A DNA stretch of 5,636 bases from an uncultured Bacteroidia bacterium (GTDB lineage Bacteria > Bacteroidota > Bacteroidia > Bacteroidales > Prolixibacteraceae): assembly GCA_903859795.1 (NCBI GenBank), contig CAIOOC010000267.1, positions 1 through 5,636 of the forward strand. The letters are read 5' to 3'. The notes below the pieces were generated by a model. It was not told the origin of the DNA and did no database searches. It saw only the letters and a list, made by a program, of their open reading frames with translations. Every line of letters begins with the position of its first letter. Position 1 is the first letter of the stretch. Below are positions 1 to 5,636 of the stretch, one piece after another. Both the position numbers and the translations under genes were made by a program.

Positions 1-1506
1 ATTACCTTGGCATTCAATTTGAATGCTGCATCCCATATCTCTGTTTTCGCGTTTGGCGAAATTGTGTACAATAACTTTATATTCACCCTCCAACATTTTG
101 TGTTTGTTTGGGAATGTGATATTTTCCACTGCTTTTCGGCTATTTCCTGATCCTGCATTCATATCAACGTCAAGAAATCCTTCTGTACGGTATGAACGTT
201 TACTACTGTAATAAATTTTATTACCATCTGGTTCAATTACATGAAGATCAAGATCGTCATAATTGAACCAAGCCAAAGAAATTCGCAACTCTCCGGTAAC
301 GGAACCTCCCGCTTCTTTCACTTTTTCTTTGATTGTATCGGTCAAATTGTTTTGATATGTCCAAGAGATTGGATTTGACCAAGCAAACATATTTGGAGCG
401 TCGGCATCTTCCGGTGCAAACAAACTCACAAAATTGTTATTATTACCCAGCAAGAATTCAACAGATGTTGCGGTTGGCAACAAACTGTCAATAAATTCCT
501 GCAATGACAATTCTTTTGCATTTCGCAAAGATTTGGGATTGACAGGAGTTTCTGCTGCCATTTCCTCAAATACTGACAAATTCTTTTTAGTCCTGTTAAC
601 ATACAATAGATTAGTCACAGGAATATCATCAACGGTCGCATGACGCCGTTTCAAAGAATTGATCAATCCGAGTTCAGTGAGTTTTGCTTGAGCTTGTTTC
701 ACCATGCTTTCGGTAACAAGCGCGGTTGGGCGCTTGTAGTTGGCAGGAGCCATAATTGCTTCGTATTTCCGAACTGCCTGTTCAAGAGGCATCCCTTCGG
801 AAAGATCAATTAGTAATGTTCCAATGGCAGTATTGCGGATTCGTCCACCATCTTTATAATTTGCCCAAGCATAGAGATCTTTATTGTTCAACGTTGCATA
901 TTTGAGTTGATGCTGATAGAAATTTTTCAGCATTGTTTCAAATTCTCTACCACGATAGAGAATATTCTGTGCAATTAATTCCAGTACAGTTTCGGTTGCT
1001 TCTTGCGTGATTGTATTCAGGCTGCGCTCAAATACTTCCTTGGTAGTTCTCAAATTTCCAAGAATAGTATCGAGTGAATCTGCTGATTTATTAACCATTT
1101 CCTTTGGCAGAGCGACATAAAAATGTCCCCAACGAATAACTTCGCCACTTTCCAACCGTTGACGATTGAAATCGGTTCCGAGTTTATCAATTTTACTCAA
1201 AAATGGATTTTCAATTGCTTTGGTTAGAATCAAATCTCGGAGAGCATTTGGAACATCGCTATAAAGTCCATCAATTTGAAAATCCCAAATAGTCTGGATC
1301 AAATTGTCTTTGATTATGACAATATTTCCGTAATGGTTCAAGAAAGATTTGCAGCAATTGCAATTATGTTCCTGGCGATCTGTTTCGGGCAGAGCGGCAA
1401 GATATGCATTAAACAGTTCATTCTTTTCAGTTTGAACTACGAATAGTTCGTTATTGCACATACCACGAAATTGAGTCTGCACTTTGGTTTTGAGGGCGTC
1501 AAACAT
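1..1506 (-). CDS. Phage-type conserved hypothetical protein with C-terminal YfaP/TerD-like domain (3' partial)
   Basis: All 502 codons from ATG (1506-1504) to the window edge are open; no in-frame stop occurs, so the gene continues beyond position 1. The start is supported by an A/G-rich stretch (AGAAAGAGA) about 6 nt upstream and a promoter further up. Visible parts: a soluble N-terminus with a Cys cluster HNCNCC at residues 47-52; a mostly helical middle (about 135-350) containing RIRNTAIGTLLIDLSEG (222-238) and APANYKRPTALVT (253-265); and a beta-rich end with WFNYDDLDLHVIEPDG (413-428), FLDVDMNAGSG (444-454) and VHNF (480-483). The DLDLHV..PDG signature is like the DUF2135/YfaP family and loosely like TerD. 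From memory, the whole architecture resembles large conserved hypothetical proteins in dsDNA phages. No signal peptide or membrane segment is seen. The function is unknown; a virion or late-gene role is only a guess. The coding call is secure, the family moderately so. Confidence 0.85.
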   Translation of the reverse strand, partial: MFDALKTKVQTQFRGMCNNELFVVQTEKNELFNAYLAALPETDRQEHNCNCCKSFLNHYGNIVIIKDNLIQTIWDFQIDGLYSDVPNALRDLILTKAIENPFLSKIDKLGTDFNRQRLESGEVIRWGHFYVALPKEMVNKSADSLDTILGNLRTTKEVFERSLNTITQEATETVLELIAQNILYRGREFETMLKNFYQHQLKYATLNNKDLYAWANYKDGGRIRNTAIGTLLIDLSEGMPLEQAVRKYEAIMAPANYKRPTALVTESMVKQAQAKLTELGLINSLKRRHATVDDIPVTNLLYVNRTKKNLSVFEEMAAETPVNPKSLRNAKELSLQEFIDSLLPTATSVEFLLGNNNNFVSLFAPEDADAPNMFAWSNPISWTYQNNLTDTIKEKVKEAGGSVTGELRISLAWFNYDDLDLHVIEPDGNKIYYSSKRSYRTEGFLDVDMNAGSGNSRKAVENITFPNKHKMLEGEYKVIVHNFAKRENRDMGCSIQIECQGN

Positions 1507-1531
1507 GGCGGTTCTCTTTCTCGTGTGGGTG

Positions 1532-1568
1532 GATGGACGTGTGTATCACACCCTTGCTATGGTGTCAA
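1532..1568 (-). promoter_or_regulatory. Sigma70-type promoter for the phage-type gene
   Basis: Reading the minus strand, a perfect -35 TTGACA (1568-1563) is followed by a 17-bp spacer and TACACA (1545-1540). A TG lies one base upstream of the -10, giving an extended -10 TGATACACA. The hexamer matches TATAAT at only three positions, so the TG and the perfect -35 would carry the promoter. Initiation is expected near 1533, leaving a leader of roughly 27 nt before the ATG at 1506. It sits in the 71-bp gap after the small membrane gene, so the downstream gene can be expressed independently. A TTGACA element is unlike the usual Bacteroidota promoter and points to a different host or to phage regulation. 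It was identified by eye only. Confidence 0.55.
1539..1565. promoter_or_regulatory. Two overlapping dyads inside the promoter (operator candidate)
   Basis: GTGTG-TAT-CACAC (1539-1551) is a perfect 5-bp inverted repeat lying over the -10 element. ACACC (1548-1552) and GGTGT (1561-1565), separated by 8 bp, form a second inverted repeat spanning the spacer and touching the -35. The two share bases 1548-1551. Such an arrangement over a promoter is what a repressor operator would look like, or alternative RNA hairpins. The arms are short and no regulator is encoded in view. Confidence 0.35.
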
Positions 1569-1577
1569 TAGGTGAAA

Positions 1578-1910
1578 TTATTTGGCGGCTTTTAACAATT
1601 CTTGTTCATGTTGCCAAGCCGATTCTGGGGTAACTGGTGGAGTTGGTACAGGTTTCATAGGGGGGACAATGACTTGGGGAGATGTATATGTTACGAGATG
1701 ATCGACAATTAATAGTGGTGCGGTTGGTGTATTGATTGTTCCGACAATAAAGCCAAGCATTCCTGTGACGATGTTGAATGCTGCGATTCGTCCCATCCAA
1801 ATTGCAATAATGTTATTTGGATTGCGTGTAGTTATTTGAATCATATATTTTAATACCATCAGTGCGATGGATGTAAGGGCTATACAAAAAGAAATGAGAA
1901 CGATGGTCAT
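1578..1910 (-). CDS. Small two-helix membrane protein with proline-rich tail, unknown function
   Basis: The product has 110 residues. ATG at 1910-1908 is preceded by AGGAG (1922-1918) at 7 nt spacing, which fixes the start. There are two hydrophobic segments, at about residues 3-20 and 43-59, separated by a short polar linker with ITTRNPNN (26-33). They are followed by a proline-rich stretch PPMKPVPTPPVTP (83-95) and a charged C-terminus QHEQELLKAAK. The helical hairpin followed by a flexible tail suggests an inner-membrane anchor with a soluble end for partner contacts; the topology is not decided. I do not recognise the family. It lies 53 bp downstream of the SPFH fragment, in the same orientation and with a hairpin in the gap, so the two are probably co-transcribed and may act together at the membrane. 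A small phage membrane protein (holin- or accessory-like) is an alternative, but nothing specific supports it. Confidence 0.8.
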   Translation of the reverse strand: MTIVLISFCIALTSIALMVLKYMIQITTRNPNNIIAIWMGRIAAFNIVTGMLGFIVGTINTPTAPLLIVDHLVTYTSPQVIVPPMKPVPTPPVTPESAWQHEQELLKAAK

Positions 1911-1927
1911 TTGATTTCTCCTGGGTG

Positions 1928-1956
1928 TGCCGGTGTAGTCAGATACTACACCGGCA
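1928..1956. repeat. Perfect 12-bp inverted repeat (hairpin) between SPFH fragment and small membrane gene
   Basis: TGCCGGTGTAGT (1928-1939), loop CAGAT, ACTACACCGGCA (1945-1956): all twelve pairs match. It begins 7 nt after the SPFH stop codon and ends 5 nt before the AGGAG of the next gene. No U-run follows on either strand, so it is not a standard intrinsic terminator. An RNA stability or processing hairpin, a leaky attenuator or a protein-binding dyad are possible. Its arms contain GGTGT/ACACC, the same pentamer seen in the promoter dyad at 1548-1565. Confidence 0.75.
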
Positions 1957-1963
1957 ATTGGTA

Positions 1964-2491
1964 TTACTTGAATTTGGGGAAGAAACCGAGGGGAGTTTTC
2001 TCGTCGGCAAATCGTTCGGTCACTTTGAGTGCCATATATATGTCGACGGGAAGTCCAGCCGCTGTTGCATTCTGTACATCATTTTTTACGCGAAGTGCTT
2101 GGACGATTTGGCGCTGTTGTTCAACGCGCAGCGACCCTTCCAGTTCTGCCACTTGTCGTGAGATAGTTTCTTTCACGACATAGAGTTGACGCTTGACTTC
2201 AAGAACTGCATCGGGCGGCTTGCCAACGCCGTTGGGGAAACCAACTTCCACGACTTCAATGGGGACATCTCCCATTTCGGCATGAATCTTTTTCAAGGCT
2301 TCTTTAGCGATTACATCGACGTTTGCAAGAGCCTCTTCGACTGTATAGTCTCGGAGAAGCGATATGATAACGTTTGGAACAAGCCTTTTGAGATAGATTG
2401 CATAGAGTTGTTGAGAGGTGATTGAGTATACATCACCTGACACTTGTTTTGGTGGAACTTCTTTATAGACCCGCTCACTTTTTCTGTCTGG
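1964..2491 (-). CDS. SPFH/prohibitin-like (Band 7) protein, C-terminal part only
   Basis: The open frame runs from a TGA at 2509-2507, inside the end of uraA, to the TAA at 1966-1964 and has no ATG. A GTG at 2443 gives 159 residues but has no Shine-Dalgarno sequence, and family-like sequence continues upstream (SERVYKEVPPKQVSGDVYS). Recognisable features are the second half of an SPFH domain (an alpha/beta segment with EEALANVDVIAKEALKKI, then VPIEVVEVGFPNG) and a long charged helix VKRQLYVVKETISRQVAELE typical of the coiled coil after the domain. The gene ends in FADEKTPLGFFPKFK. SPFH proteins oligomerise on membranes as scaffolds and are usually near 250-300 residues with an N-terminal membrane anchor. 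The anchor and the first half of the domain are missing here. The gene is therefore broken, or cut by a contig junction, and is probably not made from this DNA as it stands. Family assignment is by pattern and rests mostly on the C-terminal half. Confidence 0.72.
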   Translation of the reverse strand, partial: PDRKSERVYKEVPPKQVSGDVYSITSQQLYAIYLKRLVPNVIISLLRDYTVEEALANVDVIAKEALKKIHAEMGDVPIEVVEVGFPNGVGKPPDAVLEVKRQLYVVKETISRQVAELEGSLRVEQQRQIVQALRVKNDVQNATAAGLPVDIYMALKVTERFADEKTPLGFFPKFK

Positions 2492-2512
2492 CTTAAACGT
2501 CTTTATTCATTA
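2480..2512. other. Junction between Bacteroidota uraA and phage-like block
   Basis: The uraA stop (2495-2493) is followed at once by in-frame SPFH coding sequence that has lost its N-terminal half. There is no spacer, terminator or start signal between them. An intact gene end abutting the middle of another gene is the mark of recombination, insertion or misassembly. The exact base cannot be fixed; SPFH-like residues are believable to about 2485, and the UraA tail looks natural to its stop. Confidence 0.6.
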
Positions 2513-3782
2513 CTCCCAGTTTTGTAAGAGACCAGAAGATCAAGGATAGTACAACTCCGATTATAGCTGCAAAGGCCATACCTTTCAGCTGTACTGAGCC
2601 AATACTTATACTAGCACCGCTCACCCCAACTACGAAGGTAATTGCTCCGAGCACCATATTGCTGTTTTTGCTAAAGTCAACCTTCTGTTCAACAAACATC
2701 CTGAAACCCTGAACGGCAATAACACCATACAACAGCATTGTAATCCCTCCCATTACCGGGGATGGAATCGTTGAAATGGCTGCCGAGACCTTCCCGATAC
2801 ACGAGAATGCAATCGCGAGAAGCGCTGCACCCCGGATGATCCAGACAGAGTATACCCGTGTAATGGCCATAACACCGATATTTTCGCCGTAAGTCGTGTT
2901 GGGTGGAGAACCTGCAAACCCCGAAAGGACATTCGAAATACCATCACCCAGCAGCGATTTATGGAGTCCGGGGTTTTCCATCAGGTTTGTCTCTGTGATT
3001 TTCCCGGTAACGATCAGGTGACTGATATGTTCGGCTAGTACTACAATGCATGCAGGAGCTATGATTACAATGGCATTAAAGTCAAATACAGGAGCCTGAA
3101 ATTTAGGGAGTGCAAACCAGGCTGCATTATTAATTGCTGTTGTGTCGACCATTCCAACAACAAGTGCGAGAAAGTAACCGGCAATCACGGCAATAAGGAT
3201 CGGTATTACCTGCATAAATCCACGGAATATTACTGAGCCAATAATCCCGACGCATAAGGTAAACATTGAGACCAGTACTACATTCGGAGCCACAGTAAAC
3301 GGAGCAACAATCTGACCAACGGCAGTGGGCCATGGAGCCAGTCCCGACTGCTGAGCAGCAATCGGGGCAAGTTCGAGGCCGATAATCGCTACAACAGCAC
3401 CCATGACAGCAGGAGGCATTACAATATCAATCCATTTTATTCCCCAGTATTTAACCACGTATGAGATTGCAATAAAAAAGAGACCGAAGAATATAAATCC
3501 TGACTGAGCATGACTGAATCCATTGTATGAGCTAATTATAAGCAACGTAGGGGCTATAAAAGCGAAGCTTGATCCAAGGTATGCAGGAATGCCCCCTTTG
3601 GTGACCCATGAATAAATCAGTGTCCCAATACCATTCATCAATAGTGCAATCGCTGGGTCGACTCCCAACAGGATGGGAACAAGGATAGTGGCACCAAACA
3701 TCGCCGTCAGATGCTGAAAACTAAGGGGTAGGCTCTCCAGGAGTGGCAGCTTCTCCCGAATACCGATAATTCGTCTCGTCAT
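2493..3782 (-). CDS. uraA: Uracil:proton symporter UraA (NCS2 family)
   Basis: Inner-membrane carrier that imports uracil with protons for salvage to UMP. The 429 residues equal the length of E. coli UraA, and similarity runs end to end: MTRRIIGI at the start, PLSFQHLTAMFGATILVP (19-36), GGIPAYLGSSFAFIAP (63-78), VVLAEHISHLIVTG (247-260), GSPPNTTYGENIGVMAITRV (291-310) and IPSPVMGGITMLLYGVIA (339-356). The residues that bind uracil in the E. coli structure are present: Phe73, Glu251 (E. coli Glu241), Gly299 and Glu300 (Glu290); His255 matches His245. Hydrophobic segments fill the chain, consistent with the 14-helix 7+7 inverted fold. The ATG at 3782 has an AAGGAGA about 7 nt upstream, which decides the start. 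No terminator follows; the coding sequence abuts the SPFH fragment. The gene is separated from the SusD-like gene by a terminator and so should have its own promoter, which I could not pick out. Xanthine or urate carriers of the same superfamily are less likely. Confidence 0.96.
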   Translation of the reverse strand: MTRRIIGIREKLPLLESLPLSFQHLTAMFGATILVPILLGVDPAIALLMNGIGTLIYSWVTKGGIPAYLGSSFAFIAPTLLIISSYNGFSHAQSGFIFFGLFFIAISYVVKYWGIKWIDIVMPPAVMGAVVAIIGLELAPIAAQQSGLAPWPTAVGQIVAPFTVAPNVVLVSMFTLCVGIIGSVIFRGFMQVIPILIAVIAGYFLALVVGMVDTTAINNAAWFALPKFQAPVFDFNAIVIIAPACIVVLAEHISHLIVTGKITETNLMENPGLHKSLLGDGISNVLSGFAGSPPNTTYGENIGVMAITRVYSVWIIRGAALLAIAFSCIGKVSAAISTIPSPVMGGITMLLYGVIAVQGFRMFVEQKVDFSKNSNMVLGAITFVVGVSGASISIGSVQLKGMAFAAIIGVVLSLIFWSLTKLGVMNKDV

Positions 3783-3954
3783 TTGTGGATCTCCTTTTTG
3801 ATTTAAATTTTAATATTTAATATGATTGAATTGGTGGTGAAAACCGTGTGAAATTAATCATTGTTTTTAGATCATCGAGAATGAATCGTATAATTATTTT
3901 GATATTCTGTTCACTTCTGATCATCTCTCCCAAGCATATTTTAGCGTTTAATAC
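3783..3954 (-). other. AT-rich leader/upstream region of uraA
   Basis: The gap between the terminator and the uraA start is very AT-rich near the gene (3800-3825 is almost pure A/T) and carries the uraA ribosome-binding site AAGGAGA close to the ATG. The uraA promoter must lie here if the terminator works. I found no convincing TAnnTTTG box of the Bacteroidota type and no recognisable riboswitch. A heptamer GATCATC occurs twice (3870-3876 and 3919-3925). Confidence 0.4.
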
Positions 3955-3979
3955 AAAAAAAGGAAACAGGTTCGAATAG
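3881..3979 (+). CDS. Doubtful 32-residue secreted-peptide-like ORF
   Basis: Plus-strand ATG (3881) to TAG (3977-3979). The first part looks like a signal peptide: a short basic start MNR, a hydrophobic core IIILIFCSLLIIS, and a possible cleavage after HILA, leaving only FNTKKGNRFE. The stop falls in the loop of the susD terminator. There is no good Shine-Dalgarno sequence (GAGA lies directly before the ATG) and no recognised promoter. It may be a chance ORF in AT-rich DNA or the stub of a lost secreted-protein gene. It is listed because it is the only plus-strand ORF that does not shadow a gene. Confidence 0.2.
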   Translation: MNRIIILIFCSLLIISPKHILAFNTKKGNRFE

Positions 3980-3990
3980 ACCTGTTTCCC
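3955..3990 (-). terminator. Intrinsic terminator of the susD-like operon
   Basis: On the minus strand a perfect 10-bp stem, GGAAACAGGT (5' arm, 3989-3980) and ACCTGTTTCC (3' arm, 3971-3962), with an 8-nt loop is followed directly by seven U residues (3961-3955). It begins 35 nt after the susD-like stop codon. This is a textbook rho-independent terminator. Read from the other strand the hairpin is followed only by an interrupted U stretch, so it mainly acts on minus-strand transcripts. It isolates uraA from the upstream operon. Confidence 0.92.
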
Positions 3991-4024
3991 TTTAAATATT
4001 GCAGAATTTTAAGCTGTATAATCG

Positions 4025-5636
4025 TTACTTAATTAACCACATGGAGGAGTATTCATTGTCACCTTTGTCCAGTTTGGCAATTGCAGACTGGTAATTCGCT
4101 GCATTGTCGGCCATTTCAAGTGCCGGATATCTGAAACGATATGGGAAGGCGTGCAGCCCATTGATCAGTTCCCCGTTTAATTCAATTGCGGGAAGCCTGG
4201 TTCTGCGATGGTCAGCATAAGCTTCTACACCCATAAGGAAATGCCCCAACCATTTCTGTAAGGCTATCTTTGACAGTTTCTGGCTGTCACTGCCGGCAGC
4301 GGGGAATTTTGCAGAAGCGTTATCAAAATAGTTGGCTGCAATAGTTACACCCCAACGACTGTTTGCCAGGGTTACACCACTCTTGTAATGAGCCTCCGCG
4401 GTTCCAGCTGAAATATAGCCCTTAACTGCAGCCTCAGCAAGCAAAAACTGAACCTCATCCGCCTGAATCATACTAGCCTTTAAAAGAGGATGTGATTTTG
4501 AATTCAGGAGTTTGGTAAACTTGGAGATCTTGTAATTATAAATCGTAGTTGGGAAGTCCCAGTTTCCATTGGCTGCCAAAACATTTTCATACATTCCTGC
4601 GGTATACCCTGCATAAAGGGTCAGTGAATCTACAATGAAATGAGCAGCAGCTGCTATTCCGGATTTACTCCTGTCGATGTATTCAGCAACACAAGTGTAG
4701 GTAAAGCCATTTGGATCAGTGACTGTTTGCGTATAACCGTCATAAGCTTTTACATTAACCCATGGTTTTTCAAGTGGAGCGATCCAAACGTAAAGCCGGT
4801 TGTCGTTAAGTGCCTTAAGGGTATCGACCAAAGTTTTGGAAGGGCGGAAAATCTGAAAATTATCGCTGTATGCATCATATGACATCGGCCAGTTATAGGT
4901 TCTGTCGCCATCAAGGTAAGGAATCGAAGCATTTTCGTCGTTGGTGCTGATTAATGGCTGAGCAGCAACAGCAGCGATATCGGCTGATGCGGTGGTCAGA
5001 TTTTTGCTAGCTCTCATCAGTAATCTTAACTGAAGTGAGTTGGCAAATTTGATCCATTTTGATTTATCACCGCCATAAAGAATGTCGTACGTTTTATCAA
5101 GCGGATCTGTGCCTTCAGTCAGCAATTGTGCTGCATCCTTGAGATTCTGAATCAACGCGGGATAAATATCCTTTTGTTCATCAAATTTTGGGAACAGGAT
5201 CCCGTCCTGGCCACGAAGACCTTCGTTGTAATAAATGTCACCATACAAATCTGTGGCGGTAGACCATAATAAGGATTTAAGGATCAGAAAGACTCCCTCA
5301 TAGCTTTTCAATCCAAGGGTATGTACACTTTTGATCGAAGCCTGAACCAACTTGATTGGAGCTGTAATGCTGTATAAATCACTATTTGGTTTTGCGAAAT
5401 TCTTATAAATATTATCGTCTGAACTTCTGTTTCCTTGTAAATATTGAACTGTAGCAGAGAGTTGCTTATTTCCAACACCCCCTTCATATTGATAGGCGAA
5501 CGCCGATTGTTGTATTACCGACGAAAGCAGCAAATTGGGTGTTGCAGACTCTAACGCATTCCGCTTTTGTAATATATCATCCTGCCTGAGCAGCTGTTTT
5601 TCACAGCCCGTTAGAACAAAGAGTGTCAGGAGTAAT
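4025..5636 (-). CDS. SusD/RagB family nutrient-binding outer-membrane lipoprotein (5' partial)
   Basis: The open frame enters from the right edge and gives 536 residues in view; only the Met and a few residues are missing. The visible start is the core of a lipoprotein signal peptide with lipobox LTGC (residues 8-11 in view), so the mature protein would begin at that Cys and be lipidated. TTG at 5533 is not the true start, since the signal peptide lies upstream of it. Family marks: TPNLLLSSVIQ (32-42), the TPR-rich SusD core with ATDLYGDIYYNEGLRGQDG (127-145) and FPKFDEQKDIYPALIQNLKD, then DILYGGDKSKWIKFANSLQL (184-203) and RLLMRAS, and a tryptophan near the C-terminus (SSMWLIK). The pattern best fits the SusD-like_2 subgroup. 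SusD proteins cap a TonB-dependent SusC channel and capture a glycan, peptide or other nutrient at the cell surface; the ligand cannot be told here. The susC partner should lie upstream, outside the window. A terminator after the stop makes this the last gene of its operon. Confidence 0.93.
   Translation of the reverse strand, partial: LLLTLFVLTGCEKQLLRQDDILQKRNALESATPNLLLSSVIQQSAFAYQYEGGVGNKQLSATVQYLQGNRSSDDNIYKNFAKPNSDLYSITAPIKLVQASIKSVHTLGLKSYEGVFLILKSLLWSTATDLYGDIYYNEGLRGQDGILFPKFDEQKDIYPALIQNLKDAAQLLTEGTDPLDKTYDILYGGDKSKWIKFANSLQLRLLMRASKNLTTASADIAAVAAQPLISTNDENASIPYLDGDRTYNWPMSYDAYSDNFQIFRPSKTLVDTLKALNDNRLYVWIAPLEKPWVNVKAYDGYTQTVTDPNGFTYTCVAEYIDRSKSGIAAAAHFIVDSLTLYAGYTAGMYENVLAANGNWDFPTTIYNYKISKFTKLLNSKSHPLLKASMIQADEVQFLLAEAAVKGYISAGTAEAHYKSGVTLANSRWGVTIAANYFDNASAKFPAAGSDSQKLSKIALQKWLGHFLMGVEAYADHRRTRLPAIELNGELINGLHAFPYRFRYPALEMADNAANYQSAIAKLDKGDNEYSSMWLIK

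Noticed and set aside
23..643. Plus-strand ORFs at 23-211 and 434-643
   Set aside because: Both lie antisense within the continuous 502-codon minus-strand frame, lack ribosome-binding sites and have no recognisable protein features.
1606..2425. Minus-strand ORF 1606-1800 and plus-strand ORFs 1911-2183, 1925-2161 and 2186-2425
   Set aside because: They are out-of-frame or antisense shadows of the small membrane gene and the SPFH fragment, whose proteins show clear membrane or family patterns.
2441..2443. GTG as the true start of the SPFH gene
   Set aside because: No Shine-Dalgarno sequence precedes it, and in-frame sequence that fits the family continues upstream to about 2485, so the gene is better read as truncated.
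2753..3333. Minus-strand ORFs at 2753-2947 and 3130-3333
   Set aside because: Out-of-frame shadows inside uraA, which is intact and unmistakable.
3870..3925. Repeat of GATCATC in the uraA leader as an operator pair
   Set aside because: Seven bases repeated once in AT-rich DNA, with differing flanks, is weak evidence; no promoter could be placed relative to it.
3783..3954. Bacteroidota-type promoter (TTTG / TAnnTTTG) or a riboswitch upstream of uraA
   Set aside because: No box matches well (the nearest, TAATTTCA, fails at two key positions), and no stem arrangement of a known riboswitch class could be recognised by eye.
4640..4932. ORFs at 4640-4882 (+) and 4750-4932 (-)
   Set aside because: Shadows inside the SusD-like gene with no own start signals.
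5531..5533. TTG as the start of the SusD-like gene
   Set aside because: The frame stays open to the window edge and upstream codons encode a lipoprotein signal peptide with an LTGC lipobox.
1..5636. Circular closure of the window (joining 1 to 5636)
   Set aside because: Joining the ends would give the phage-type protein only eleven more residues before a TGA and would leave the SusD signal peptide without a proper start region. No terminal repeat is seen.

Overview
All real genes in this window read on the minus strand. The window falls into two blocks that do not look as if they belong together. The right block (about 2493-5636) is typical Bacteroidota: a SusD/RagB-type outer-membrane lipoprotein, cut at its first residues by the window edge, ends in a strong intrinsic terminator. 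It is followed by a complete uracil/proton symporter gene (uraA). The left block (1-about 2491) looks like phage or other accessory DNA. It holds the C-terminal part of an SPFH/prohibitin-like protein, a small two-helix membrane protein, and a 502-codon open frame that runs off the left edge. That frame resembles, from memory, a family of large conserved hypothetical proteins in dsDNA phage genomes.

Layout in transcription order (high to low coordinates): susD-like gene (5636-4025); intrinsic terminator (3990-3955); a 172-bp spacer that also holds a doubtful 32-codon plus-strand ORF with a signal-peptide look; uraA (3782-2493); an abrupt junction near 2480-2512; a headless SPFH gene (2491-1964); a spacer with a perfect 12-bp hairpin (1956-1928); a small membrane protein (1910-1578); a 71-bp spacer with a TTGACA/extended -10 promoter and overlapping dyads; and the phage-type protein (1506 to beyond 1).

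How they work together: the SusD-like protein would bind a nutrient at the cell surface for an unseen SusC partner, which would lie upstream beyond the right edge. UraA imports uracil across the inner membrane and is insulated from susD by the terminator. The SPFH and small membrane genes look like a two-gene membrane unit, and the phage-type gene has its own promoter. The promoter has a consensus -35 TTGACA, whereas Bacteroidota normally use a -33/-7 TTTG/TAnnTTTG type. Together with an SPFH gene that loses its N-terminal half at the uraA stop codon, this makes either a chimeric contig or a recombination/insertion boundary the main question here. I saw no tRNA, rRNA, CRISPR array, integrase, transposase or clear att site.
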